This document shows positions 9,701 to 17,226 of a stretch of DNA of 42,614 bases, piece by piece. The DNA comes from Bacteroidota bacterium (lineage in GTDB: Bacteria; Bacteroidota; Bacteroidia; Palsa-948), in the NCBI GenBank assembly GCA_016213435.1, contig JACRAL010000188.1, positions 1 through 42,614 on the forward strand. The letters are read 5' to 3'. The first letter of the stretch is position 1. Each line of letters starts with the position of its first letter. The notes under the pieces are model-generated. The model was not told the origin of the DNA. It was given only the letters and a program-made list of their open reading frames with translations, and searched no databases. Made by a program: the position numbers and the translations under genes.

Positions 9701-10376
9701 CTGTTGCAGTTTGTGTGGTTTGTCCGCTATGTGACCAGAGATAAGTATAAAGGGGGGTTCCTCCGGAAGGAGTTGCCGTTGCGCTTCCATCACTTCCACC
9801 ATTGGTGGTTGCATCGGCACTGCTCATGGACAATGCAAGTGCAGGTGGAACGGTTATATTAGAACATGTAGAAGAGGAACACCCTATCACATCTGTAATA
9901 TTTACGCAATAATTTCCTGCCCCAACATTTATGGAAGAAGAAGTTGAACCGTTATTCCATAAAAATTTATATGGAGTTACTCCTCCTGAAACTGTTGGGA
10001 AAAGTGAAGCTGTAGAATTGTTGCATGAGAGCAATTGTGAGCCGAGAGAAACAGAAAGCAGTGGTGGATAATAAATTGTGACAGAATCATGTGCATTCAC
10101 ACATCCTCCTCCGGCTCCTGTTGAAGTAAAGGTTAGCGTTACTGAACCCAAGGAAATTTCCGCAGCAGTTGGAGTATAAGCCAAAGTTAAACTTGTATTG
10201 CTAGGATTAAATGTTCCGTTTCCTCCGCTCCAGATTCCATCCGTTGCATTTTGAATGGTTGAGGATAAATACGCAATCGGGGAAGAAGTGCAGATGGTTT
10301 GATCAGAGCCCGAATTCACAATTGGCGGCTGCCCTACAACTACCGGAATGCTTACCAAAACCGGAGCGGAGGACAC
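6777..10376 (-). CDS. SprB-repeat T9SS type B adhesin, main C-terminal part (separated from its signal peptide by a frameshift)
   Basis: 1199 residues from a GTG that is probably not a real start. The frame continues the ORF at 10352-11284. After a linker there are about 12-13 SprB-type repeats of 65-80 residues with the core pattern SC.G.SDG...SGGT.PYTYLWSNG.TTQNISGL.AG.Y.VTVTDANGC. The eighth repeat is degenerate. The last 90 residues are a gliding-motility-associated C-terminal domain (TGYSPNGDGMNDYF, VYNRWGNIVF, DATYFVV), the signal used for type B T9SS sorting. SprB is the mobile gliding adhesin of Flavobacterium; related proteins also act in attachment. The following PorP/SprF gene is its expected partner. 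Whether this cell glides cannot be told from this window. Confidence 0.9.
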   Translation of the reverse strand: MSSAPVLVSIPVVVGQPPIVNSGSDQTICTSSPIAYLSSTIQNATDGIWSGGNGTFNPSNTSLTLAYTPTAAEISLGSVTLTFTSTGAGGGCVNAHDSVTIYYPPLLSVSLGSQLLSCNNSTASLFPTVSGGVTPYKFLWNNGSTSSSINVGAGNYCVNITDVIGCSSSTCSNITVPPALALSMSSADATTNGGSDGSATATPSGGTPLYTYLWSHSGQTTQTATGLLYGVYSAVVADANGCSISLSTVVNEPRCFGFQNIISETDILCNGDLTGTALSTVSGGTAPYTYSWNTFPEQTTVSVSNLGAGTYMATVTEENGCIDVSNIVISQPEKLIATMNRTNASFVGASDGTATANASGGTSPYTYSWSNGRTSSAISNLVAGIYSVTISDNNGCSLLDNVQIYDPPCSKIIMNTYKTNVSCIGASDGTATAQILFGVPPYYYQWSNGATTSTITGLSAGVYSVTGWGTLLCTHFANVTIAEPSILSLGIAPTDISCASVNDGTIDLTVSGGAFPYNFNWSNGVTVEDQYYLSNGNYSVTVTDANLCTSSASTSITRPIQISTSGTKTDVTCYGGSDGSVTITTISGGVFPYAFLWSNGATTQNISGLSKGQYVLTITDANGCHNSLPLSFLVDEPEIASASSITKICPVPLSGVSEVIVTPSGGNGGLYQISFDNGTTFGVAGNYIGILSIANSYSVIVQDSLGCISSVSSITIPDSISLSAVSSAYAGGYNISCNGLSDGNINLTASGGTTAYSYLWNSGHTTKNISNITAGNYFVTVADTNSCTKVLFVPITQPAVLVATASITTNYNGNSVSCNGSADGVIDVTVTGGTTAYMYLWNNSQTTQNISGLGGGTYFVTVTDVNNCQTTSSVTLTQPTVLDLSASTTNVSCHGLSDGAINLSPIGGTSPYVFLWSNSQTTEDITGLNENSYSVTVTDANGCSQSASVNINEQSPIQLLFSSTNPNCYGDNNGSINLSASGGVAPYTYLWSNGATTQNISDLNAGIYIVNVLDGNRCARVDTIIITQPDSLHVVISAHVYPSGYNINPHGSADGSITLEVTGGTSPYTYLWSNKSTTQNLENIPAMHYSVLVSDNHGCTYIVSMTLTEPLVLEMPTGYSPNGDGMNDYFVVHGLEIYPINNIEVYNRWGNIVFLKENYMNEWNGHNNNGDDLPDATYFVVLTINNREIRLTGYVDLRR

Positions 10377-11284
10377 AGTAAAGGATCGTATAATTCATCA
10401 CGTACTTCCACTGCGTAAATTCCTTCTACTGTTGTCTGATAAGTCGAATCCGTTCCGACAGTATTTCCACTTTGATCTTTCCATGTATATGTATAAGCTC
10501 CTGCTCCTCCGCTTGCGCTTGCATTTAATTGAACGCATCCTCCACTGGAACAAAATTGCGCTGGATTTGGAGTAACAGAGACTGAGAGTGCACTTACATT
10601 ATATATTCTCACTGTATCGCATACTGCAACATATCCGCATTCATTCGCAATTGGAGAACCGCATATTTTATAATCTACATAGGCAGGCGCTCCGGCTAAA
10701 GCTGTATAAATCGGATTAGGACAATTTGAAGTACAACTCAAATAGGAATTATATTGTCCCGGTATTCCCGGATAAACGGAAGTCCATGTAACCGAAGATA
10801 TTTCCATTCCAAGTGTCTTAAGTTGCTTGCTGCAACCTAATCGCACAGTTGCATCTACAGGAAAAATTGGTTTCGGAATAGACGTAACTATATAAGTATT
10901 CTGATTATTGCCGGGTTTACAGAATGTGATGTGATGTGGACCTGCACCAACAATGCATATTGGCTGACCAACAGGGATCTGATATCCGCAATCAATTTGA
11001 TAGAACATGGAGCCAGAAGGTGTAGCACCTGAGGCAATGTTGAAACTAACCATTGCGGCCTGTGTATCAAGCACAATGTCAAACGAAGTGCAACGATTTG
11101 GCGAAGTTGTTCCACAGCAATTTCCCTTGCGCGAATGTCCTGGCGAAGTCCACTTGCCTGCTGGCTGTCCAATCAGATTAACATAAAAACATGGAACATC
11201 AGGACTGCAAATAGGAATCTGTGCCTGTATTGGTAAATTTGCTGATAAAATTGCTACTGTAAGTATTGCAAAAAACCTTTTCAT
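10352..11284 (-). CDS. N-terminal part of the SprB-repeat adhesin (signal peptide, then frameshift)
   Basis: 310 residues starting with a clear Sec signal peptide (MKRFFAILTVAILSANLPIQA) and continuing as a cysteine-rich secreted region (many Cys between 20 and 230), ending in a PKD/SprB-like segment (LNASASGGAGAYTYTWKD). The last nine residues after VRDELYDP look like nonsense. In the -1 frame the text resumes as FTVSSAPVLVSIPVVVG and runs into the 1199-residue ORF. One extra T at the AAA run at 10380-10382 (plus strand) would join the two into a single protein of about 1502 residues. Neither half alone would be both exported through Sec and sorted by T9SS. A sequencing or assembly indel is the simplest explanation; a true pseudogene or phase variation is possible. 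Confidence 0.8.
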   Translation of the reverse strand: MKRFFAILTVAILSANLPIQAQIPICSPDVPCFYVNLIGQPAGKWTSPGHSRKGNCCGTTSPNRCTSFDIVLDTQAAMVSFNIASGATPSGSMFYQIDCGYQIPVGQPICIVGAGPHHITFCKPGNNQNTYIVTSIPKPIFPVDATVRLGCSKQLKTLGMEISSVTWTSVYPGIPGQYNSYLSCTSNCPNPIYTALAGAPAYVDYKICGSPIANECGYVAVCDTVRIYNVSALSVSVTPNPAQFCSSGGCVQLNASASGGAGAYTYTWKDQSGNTVGTDSTYQTTVEGIYAVEVRDELYDPLLCPPLRFW

Positions 11285-11312
11285 AAAGATATTTTTTTAA
11301 ACATCCCCTGTA

Positions 11313-11343
11313 CAAAATAACACTCGCACGAAAACAACCACAA
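11313..11343 (-). promoter_or_regulatory. Possible promoter of the adhesin cassette
   Basis: Read on the minus strand, TATTTTG (11313-11319) resembles the TAnnTTTG element but is one base short, with a TTG at 11341-11343 about 21 bp upstream. It lies about 30 bases before the adhesin ATG at 11284, in the 185-bp gap that separates the cassette from the next gene. Weak match. Confidence 0.3.
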
Positions 11344-11469
11344 TGAAGTTGATCAAAATGTTAGATGAAACTCGTCATATGGCGGGAAAGCAGAAACATA
11401 AATCACAATTACAAAAGCAAGTAGAATATTTTTTAACGTGAAAATAAAAATGGAAGTGGATGCTATACT

Positions 11470-12063
11470 TTAACTCTTAAGCAAATCGATTTCTTCTTTT
11501 TGACCGGAGTTTTTCAAAATACTTACGAAAGCAATTTTGCTTTTTGCTATTTTATTATAGAAATCTAGTTCCGGAGCTTCATCCCTTGACGAGCTGATAA
11601 GATGATCAAGTCCTCGCCATATAAAAAACCATCCTGAAGGCTCTAAGAGTACAAGAAGCGTGTGCAATATTATATTTTCTGATTTGAGTGATGAAATATA
11701 ACTTGCTGCAATTAACAGAAAAACAGAAATGAGTACAAATGAAAATCCTTTTTCCCTTAACTGTTTTACTTGTTCTTGGTACGCATGAGCGTTTTTTCTG
11801 AAAAATGCATGCAAATGCTTTGAGATGATATTTTCGCTTTCCTGATTACGGCTTGTTTCAGGTACAAGCAACCGCAGTTCATTGATATGAAAACTATCTT
11901 CATGTGAAACTTTTCTCAGTTCATTTAAAAAATCATCTGAAATATTTCGTTCCGAAAATGATCTTGGATCAAAATCAGAAAAAATATCATCATACGTATC
12001 AATCCAAATGCTGATGTTTCGGGAAAAATCAGGTTGTTTATTTTTTTCCTCACTTGTTTCCAT
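11470..12063 (-). CDS. Two-helix membrane protein of unknown function
   Basis: 197 residues. The N-terminal half is soluble and acidic, with a motif DTYDDIFSDFDPRSFSER. It is followed by two hydrophobic segments at about 105-125 (FSFVLISVFLLIAASYIS) and 132-150 (IILHTLLVLLEPSGWFFIW), then a short basic tail. I have a general memory of similar uncharacterised proteins in bacteria and archaea with the same D-S-D-F-D-P-R motif before two helices, but no function. It lies 18 bp after the beta-CASP MBL gene on the same strand, so it is probably the last gene of the mla-trx-MBL operon. The region after its stop (11285-11469) holds no gene. Confidence 0.75.
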   Translation of the reverse strand: METSEEKNKQPDFSRNISIWIDTYDDIFSDFDPRSFSERNISDDFLNELRKVSHEDSFHINELRLLVPETSRNQESENIISKHLHAFFRKNAHAYQEQVKQLREKGFSFVLISVFLLIAASYISSLKSENIILHTLLVLLEPSGWFFIWRGLDHLISSSRDEAPELDFYNKIAKSKIAFVSILKNSGQKEEIDLLKS

Positions 12064-12081
12064 GAGTCATTTTAAAATTTC

Positions 12082-13467
12082 TTATATAGAAAATAAAATG
12101 TGCTCTTCATTTTGTTTAGGCAAAACAGATTGAATATTTAATTCATCATTAATTTTTACCCTGAAAACTTCCTGCGCCTGCGGTTCGCCATGAACAAGAA
12201 ATATTTTTCCCGGCCTCTTTTTGATTTGCTTCATCCATTCGATCATTTCTTGCTGGTCGGCATGGGCGGAAAGCGATGTTATTTCCCTGACTTTTGCTTG
12301 CACAGAATAATATCTTCCAAATATTTTTATTTCACCACTACCTTCTTTCAGCGCCCTGCCTCTTGTTCCTGCCGCCTGAAAACCTGCAAGAAGTATCGTG
12401 TTTTTCTTCTCTTTAACATAGCGTTTCATATATTCCAGCACACGGCCTCCCGTGAGCATTCCGCTCGCGGCAATAACAATTTTGCTTCCTTTCAGAAGAA
12501 CTATTTTTTGCGTATCCTGAATATCCCTGATAATGGAAATATCACGACAGACAGCATCACATTCTTCTTTTGAAAGTTTATGCCAATCCGGGTATTTATG
12601 CAGAACCTTTGTAGCATCCGCTCCCATCGGGCTGTCCATGTAAACCGGAATATTCGGTATACGGATCTCTTGTTTCAGGTCGTTTATAATATGCATCAAC
12701 TCCTGAGCTCGTCCAACTGCAAAACTTGGTATCAGAAGATTTCCTTTACTATGAATAGTTTCATTTATAATATCTGCAAGTTCATCCTTAACAGGAGTGG
12801 TTGGATGCAAACGATCTCCATAGGTACTTTCCATTACAAGAAAATCTGCTTCTTCCAATTGTACGGGGTCATTTAATATTTCAGAATTCTTTCTTCCAAT
12901 ATCTCCTGAAAATATAATTCTCTTTCCAAAACAATCTAAATCTACGAACGCAGAACCGAGGATGTGTCCGTTTTTCATAAAGCGGAACCGGATGTTATCA
13001 GAAATTTTTATCCAATCATGATCCATGCACGTTTCAAAATATTTCAATGTAAGTTCTACATCCTTCACCGTATAAAGAGGCAAGGAAGGTTTGTGCTTTG
13101 AAATGCCGTAACGATTTTCACGCTCCGCATCTTCTTCCTGGATTTTTGCGCTGTCGCGCAGAATAATTTCTGCCAGATCGCGGGTGGGCGGTGTCATTAG
13201 TATTTTCCCATTATATCCGGCCTTCACAAGCAATGGAAGATGCCCGCAATGATCAAGATGGGCATGTGTAAGAATTACAAGATGAATGTCCCTTACATCT
13301 ACAGGCAAATGCTCTCTGTTTTTCAATCTTAAAGATTTTAATCCCTGGAAAAGCCCGCAGTCAATTAAGAGATTTCGTTCCGGTGTTTTAAGCAGATGTT
13401 TAGAACCTGTTACAGTGCCTGCTGCGCCAAGAAATTGTATGGAAATATTTTGAGAACTCATATTCAA
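12082..13467 (-). CDS. MBL-fold beta-CASP metallohydrolase with RNA specificity domain
   Basis: 461 residues. The metallo-beta-lactamase motif HAHLDH is at 68-73, with GDIGRKN and the beta-CASP hallmarks MESTYGDR, AVGRAQEL and SAHADQQEM plus the final VHGEP of the RMMBL domain. Members of this family (CPSF73/Ysh1-like) are zinc-dependent endo- or 5'-exoribonucleases, so a role in RNA processing or decay is likely; the substrate is unknown. The gene overlaps the thioredoxin stop by four bases (start at 13467; a second in-frame ATG at 13461 gives MSSQN). In many bacteria such proteins are encoded near universal stress proteins. Here those lie about 3 kb away on the other strand. Confidence 0.9.
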   Translation of the reverse strand: MNMSSQNISIQFLGAAGTVTGSKHLLKTPERNLLIDCGLFQGLKSLRLKNREHLPVDVRDIHLVILTHAHLDHCGHLPLLVKAGYNGKILMTPPTRDLAEIILRDSAKIQEEDAERENRYGISKHKPSLPLYTVKDVELTLKYFETCMDHDWIKISDNIRFRFMKNGHILGSAFVDLDCFGKRIIFSGDIGRKNSEILNDPVQLEEADFLVMESTYGDRLHPTTPVKDELADIINETIHSKGNLLIPSFAVGRAQELMHIINDLKQEIRIPNIPVYMDSPMGADATKVLHKYPDWHKLSKEECDAVCRDISIIRDIQDTQKIVLLKGSKIVIAASGMLTGGRVLEYMKRYVKEKKNTILLAGFQAAGTRGRALKEGSGEIKIFGRYYSVQAKVREITSLSAHADQQEMIEWMKQIKKRPGKIFLVHGEPQAQEVFRVKINDELNIQSVLPKQNEEHILFSI

Positions 13468-13760
13468 GTATATTGTGAAACTATGTCGGCAAGTTGTGAT
13501 GCATTAGCTGTGCCGGATTGTCTCCATTTTATTTCTCCCTTCTTAAAAAGGATCAGCGTTGGAACCGACCGCACCCCGTACTGTGAAGCAGCAGCGGGAT
13601 TTTTATCTATGTCTACTTTCAGAATTCTAGCCTTGCCGTTTAATTTTGATGCGAGTTCTTTGAGTATAGGAGCCATCATTTTGCAGGGACCGCACCACTC
13701 GGCAGAAAAATCAATCAGCACGGGTTCGTTTGAATTTATCAACTCGTTAAATTTTGACAT
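13464..13760 (-). CDS. trxA: Thioredoxin
   Basis: 98 residues, a compact single-domain thioredoxin. The redox motif WCGPC is at 22-26 in SAEWCGPCKMMAPIL, and the cis-Pro loop (VRSVPTLILF) is present. No signal peptide, so it is cytoplasmic and would reduce protein disulfides using thioredoxin reductase. It is sandwiched between mlaD (2 bp upstream) and the MBL gene (4-bp overlap), so translation is probably coupled. Whether it serves as the housekeeping thioredoxin or a specialised copy cannot be decided here. Confidence 0.93.
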   Translation of the reverse strand: MSKFNELINSNEPVLIDFSAEWCGPCKMMAPILKELASKLNGKARILKVDIDKNPAAASQYGVRSVPTLILFKKGEIKWRQSGTANASQLADIVSQYT

Positions 13761-13762
13761 AC

Positions 13763-14740
13763 TTATTTATTTTTTTGATTTCTTTTTTCCTGCTTTTTGA
13801 AATATCTTTTCAACAGAAAACTGTGCTTAAGTGCTTCTAGGTCTTCGTTCAACGTGATTGAACCCTTATTAATATTATTCATGCTAGTGTTCAGGTTGTG
13901 AACGAATGTGGTATCCTTGAGAAGCACTCCAACCGAACCTTGTCCTTTTTCTAATCTGCCTGATATTTTAGAAAAATCTCCGAAGATAATTGCCATCGTA
14001 TCACTTACCTTTTCAAGTTTAACAATTACCTGATTGATCTTTCCTGAAAGAGTTGTGTCAGTAAGGAGAGCTCCTATGCTTCCCTTTCCTTTCATAATAT
14101 TTTCAGAAACATTTTTCAGGTTTCCCGTAAGCACAGCGCTTGAATTGCTTGCCATTTTAATATTCACTATAGATGATTTCACATTTTCAGCCATAACGGT
14201 ATCTGAGAACAAACTCCAAAGCGAATTGCTGTTATTTATTTTATGAGTAATGTTCTTCAAATCACTCGTGATAAATTCAAGATTACTACTGGTTTTGCTT
14301 AATGTTCTCAACGCATTATCCATTTGAAGGGAATGAAGCGTGATAAAAACACTCCCTTCTTGCACAGTTCCACCCTTTCCTTTGCCAGGTTCAATATTGA
14401 CCAATTTATTTCCAAGCAATCCATCAGTGCCGATTGAAATAATTGCATCCATTGAAATATATTGGGTCACATCTTCATCAATAGTAAAGTCCACTTTTAT
14501 AATTGTGTCAGCAATTGCATAGACTTCGGATACGGTCCCTACATTTATTCCATTAAAACGAACATTGTTTCCAGATAAAAGCCCGTTTACATTATTAAAA
14601 GTGGCGCTCACATTAATAGTTGTGTGGAAAATATTCTTCTTGCTTCCGATATAATACAAGGCAAGGATGAACAAAACAATTGCTGTCGTCACAAAAATTC
14701 CCAATTTGAGTTTATAATTGGACTGGTTGCTCATGTTCAA
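13763..14740 (-). CDS. mlaD: MlaD family protein (MCE domain), lipid transport
   Basis: 325 residues. One N-terminal transmembrane helix (LGIFVTTAIVLFILALYYIG, about 13-32) anchors a periplasmic MCE/MlaD domain (about 40-120; VNGLLSGNNVRFNGINVGTV and GLLGNKLVNIEPG). A long helical tail with two related segments follows (GKGSIGALLTDTTL and GQGSVGVLLKDTTF). MlaD forms a hexameric ring that binds phospholipids moving between inner and outer membranes. Its start overlaps the mlaF stop by four bases, so the order mlaE-mlaF-mlaD is the standard minimal Mla/MCE transporter of this phylum. Confidence 0.9.
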   Translation of the reverse strand: MNMSNQSNYKLKLGIFVTTAIVLFILALYYIGSKKNIFHTTINVSATFNNVNGLLSGNNVRFNGINVGTVSEVYAIADTIIKVDFTIDEDVTQYISMDAIISIGTDGLLGNKLVNIEPGKGKGGTVQEGSVFITLHSLQMDNALRTLSKTSSNLEFITSDLKNITHKINNSNSLWSLFSDTVMAENVKSSIVNIKMASNSSAVLTGNLKNVSENIMKGKGSIGALLTDTTLSGKINQVIVKLEKVSDTMAIIFGDFSKISGRLEKGQGSVGVLLKDTTFVHNLNTSMNNINKGSITLNEDLEALKHSFLLKRYFKKQEKRNQKNK

Positions 14741-15483
14741 TCAAAAAATTGTTTGATGTTTTTGTCGTTACTATTTTTCAACTCATCGTACGTTCCCTCT
14801 GCGTAACATTTCCCGTTAATGAGAACCACCACTCGGTTTGCTGTTCTGCGAACACAATTCATGTCGTGAGAAATAATAATGGAAGAGGTATTGAATTTTC
14901 TCTGAACTTCCAGCATGAGATGATTGATTTCTCTTCCTGTAATCGGATCAAGTCCTGTGGTGGGCTCATCGTATAACATCACTTCTGGGTTAAGGATGAG
15001 CATGCGTGCAATGCCGATGCGTTTTTTCATCCCACCCGAAAGTTCAGCAGGCATCATTGCTTCTGTACCTGCAAGCGCCACATTTTCCAAAGCTGTTTTT
15101 ATTAAAGCATCAACTTCCTGCTTGGAAATTTTATGTTTGTGCCTTCTTAATGGAAATTCCAGATTCTCTCTCACCGTCATGGAATCATACAAAGCGCTGC
15201 TCTGAAACAAGAAACCGATTTTTGCACGGATATCATCCAGTTCCTTATGTTTCAAATCAGTGATACTCATTCCAAAAACTTTCATCTCTCCTTCATCAGC
15301 ATCCAGCAATCTCACTAAACATTTTATCAATACTGACTTTCCTGTTCCAGATCTCCCAAGCACCACTACATTCTCACCCTTATATACATTCAGATTAAAA
15401 TCATTAAGCACATGATTATCTCCAAAAGATTTTTTTAAGTTTTGGATGATAACAACCGGCTCTCTAGTTTCTGTTGTATTCAT
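14737..15483 (-). CDS. mlaF: ABC transporter ATP-binding protein, MlaF type
   Basis: 248 residues. Walker A GRSGTGKS (43-50), Q-loop around Gln94 (GFLFQSSALYDS), signature LSGGMKKR (148-155) with the family-typical GGMKKR form, and Walker B YDEPTTGLDP (171-180). It would power the MlaE permease for phospholipid trafficking. It overlaps both neighbours by four bases (mlaE before, mlaD after), which indicates tight translational coupling. Confidence 0.93.
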   Translation of the reverse strand: MNTTETREPVVIIQNLKKSFGDNHVLNDFNLNVYKGENVVVLGRSGTGKSVLIKCLVRLLDADEGEMKVFGMSITDLKHKELDDIRAKIGFLFQSSALYDSMTVRENLEFPLRRHKHKISKQEVDALIKTALENVALAGTEAMMPAELSGGMKKRIGIARMLILNPEVMLYDEPTTGLDPITGREINHLMLEVQRKFNTSSIIISHDMNCVRRTANRVVVLINGKCYAEGTYDELKNSNDKNIKQFFD

Positions 15484-16253
15484 GTGAAATGAAGTATATC
15501 TGCAATTTGCGCTGCCAGCAAATCAATAATAAAAACCACAAAAGTGGAAACCACCACGGATGAATTTGCTGCTCTCCCCACGCCTTCTGTTCCATTCCGG
15601 GTGTAATATCCTTTGTAACATCCTATTACGGCAATGCCAAAACCAAAGAAAAAAGATTTAATGATGGAAGGAAGCACATCACTGAAAGAAAGTTTTTCAA
15701 AAATCTGGTTGGTATAAAGGTTAAAACTTATTACCTGTTTCATATTCACACCTATGAAAGCTCCATAAAGCGAAATCGTATCTGCAAGAATGACAAGAAT
15801 CGGCAGCATCAGCGTGGTCGCAATTACCCTTGTTACAATAAGATATTTGAATGGATTTGTTCCTGAGACTTCCATTGCATCTATTTGTTCTGTTACATTC
15901 ATTGAGCCAAGTTCTGCACCGATACCCGAACCAATTTTTCCGGCACATATCAAAGCGGTGATTACCGGAACTATTTCACGCACGAGGGAAACGGATACTA
16001 CTGAAGGCAGCCATGATTCCGTTCCGAATGCTTCCATAGAAGGATGAGATTGAATCGTGATGACCAATCCCATAATAAATCCGGTAACACCAACAAGAGT
16101 AAGGGTGCGATAACCGATTTCGAATGACTGCCGGAGTAACTCATTAAATTCATAAGGCGGCAAAAATCCTTCCCGAAAAAAACGTCCCGCAAAAATTGAA
16201 ATGCCTCCAACTTCTGAAAAAAAACTTTTTAATGGTTCAAATGTTTTAGTCAT
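15480..16253 (-). CDS. mlaE: ABC transporter permease, MlaE family
   Basis: 257 residues with about five to six hydrophobic segments. The MlaE signature LVREIVPVITALICAGKIGSGIGAE is recognisable in the middle (in parts: LVREIVPVIT, GKIGSGIGAELG, EQIDAMEVSG). It forms the inner-membrane channel of the Mla phospholipid transporter with MlaF and MlaD. It is the first gene of the minus-strand operon. The 120-bp gap before it is shared with the divergent plus-strand cluster, where I see no convincing TAnnTTTG box for this strand. Confidence 0.92.
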   Translation of the reverse strand: MTKTFEPLKSFFSEVGGISIFAGRFFREGFLPPYEFNELLRQSFEIGYRTLTLVGVTGFIMGLVITIQSHPSMEAFGTESWLPSVVSVSLVREIVPVITALICAGKIGSGIGAELGSMNVTEQIDAMEVSGTNPFKYLIVTRVIATTLMLPILVILADTISLYGAFIGVNMKQVISFNLYTNQIFEKLSFSDVLPSIIKSFFFGFGIAVIGCYKGYYTRNGTEGVGRAANSSVVVSTFVVFIIDLLAAQIADILHFT

Positions 16254-16373
16254 AATTTTCTAATTGCAAAAGTCATTATAATTAAAAACAATAGAAATGA
16301 AGATAATCAGCAAAGCATGTGATACTAATCAATCCTCTTATTGACCACAATCATATAAATTGAGATTCATTAC

Positions 16374-16763
16374 ATGCATCTTTGTTCATCAATTTTTATT
16401 CGCATGCAACTAACGCTTATTCAAACACGAACTTCTCCTGTAATGGATGAGTTTGCAGAAAAAATGGCAACACTCAATCTGCTTTATTACGCATCGGAAG
16501 CAGCAACCGAAATGGAGTTTGATTCTCCGGAAGAATTACAAGATTCCGTAAAACGCGCGATCGAATTTTGTTTGTCTGCCGGAATTCCCATCAAAGGAAA
16601 TTTTCAGCGTGTGTATAAATGTTTTGATGATGGGATTTTGTATGATTGGAAAGTATCTCAACTGGGCTATAAGTTAGTATGCCTCAGCGGAAAACCGTCC
16701 AATCCAATCGTAGCGCGATCATTCATACAACTTATTAAAGACAATCATTTAAATCATTTTTAA
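16374..16763 (+). CDS. Conserved-looking protein of unknown function
   Basis: 129 residues from the ATG at 16374. The ATGs at 16404 (MQLTLIQTRTSP) and 16443 (MDEFAEKMATLN) are also plausible, and the 16404 start is my preference because the first ten residues look non-coding. The protein is mixed alpha/beta with no signal peptide or membrane segment. A stretch NFQRVYKCFDDGILYDWKVS is compact and likely a folded core. I do not recognise a family. It begins a run of four closely spaced genes ending in a GyrI-like protein; the next gene starts one base after its stop. Confidence 0.65.
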   Translation: MHLCSSIFIRMQLTLIQTRTSPVMDEFAEKMATLNLLYYASEAATEMEFDSPEELQDSVKRAIEFCLSAGIPIKGNFQRVYKCFDDGILYDWKVSQLGYKLVCLSGKPSNPIVARSFIQLIKDNHLNHF

Positions 16764-16764
16764 C

Positions 16765-17202
16765 ATGAAAAAAACATCTTCTGAAAAACATGCTTTCCTT
16801 CTGGAAGCTCCACTCGAAGTTCTTCATGCGGAAAGTTTAGAATGGCTGGAAGAAATAGAATTCTGGAAAGATGAATCTGCTTTTTTCTATACTTTAGTTA
16901 TCGAAAAAACAAAACAAAATCTGGAGACATTTAAAACAAAAGAATCAAAAGACATAGAGAAACATCTTGTTTATATTTCGGCAGAAAAATTGGACGACTT
17001 AAGAATTGAGGTACAGGCACATGAACAATTTCTTGCCCGATTAATAGGCAACATAAAACTAGACGATCAATTATACCGAAGAAGGCACAAAGCTATTGCC
17101 GAAAAAATTCATTCGTTTGAAAGTGAATTTAAAGAAATGAAGAAAAAAGTTTTTCTTTCAGCTAAACAAGCAGTTGTAAAGAAGAAATCAATCAGTGTCT
17201 GA
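16765..17202 (+). CDS. Small helical (coiled-coil) protein of unknown function
   Basis: 145 residues, strongly charged and predicted almost entirely helical, with heptad-like patterning at about 30-60 and 75-130. The N-terminal part has LEWLEEIEFWKDESAFF. It has no signal peptide, no cysteines and no recognised domain. It starts one base after the previous stop, so it is likely translationally coupled, and is followed 24 bp later by the DUF2267 gene. The company of Usp and DUF2267 genes suggests a stress-response role, but that is inference. Confidence 0.7.
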   Translation: MKKTSSEKHAFLLEAPLEVLHAESLEWLEEIEFWKDESAFFYTLVIEKTKQNLETFKTKESKDIEKHLVYISAEKLDDLRIEVQAHEQFLARLIGNIKLDDQLYRRRHKAIAEKIHSFESEFKEMKKKVFLSAKQAVVKKKSISV

Positions 17203-17226
17203 ACGGAAAATTAATGCCTACCTGCC

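Noticed and set aside
6777-10376. Adhesin repeat region as a CRISPR or DNA satellite
   Set aside because: The periodicity is at protein level (65-80 residues, degenerate at DNA level) and matches SprB repeats.
10376-10387. Programmed -1 ribosomal frameshift in the adhesin
   Set aside because: There is no X XXY YYZ slippery heptamer or clear downstream pseudoknot, and the run is only three T. A single-base indel is simpler.
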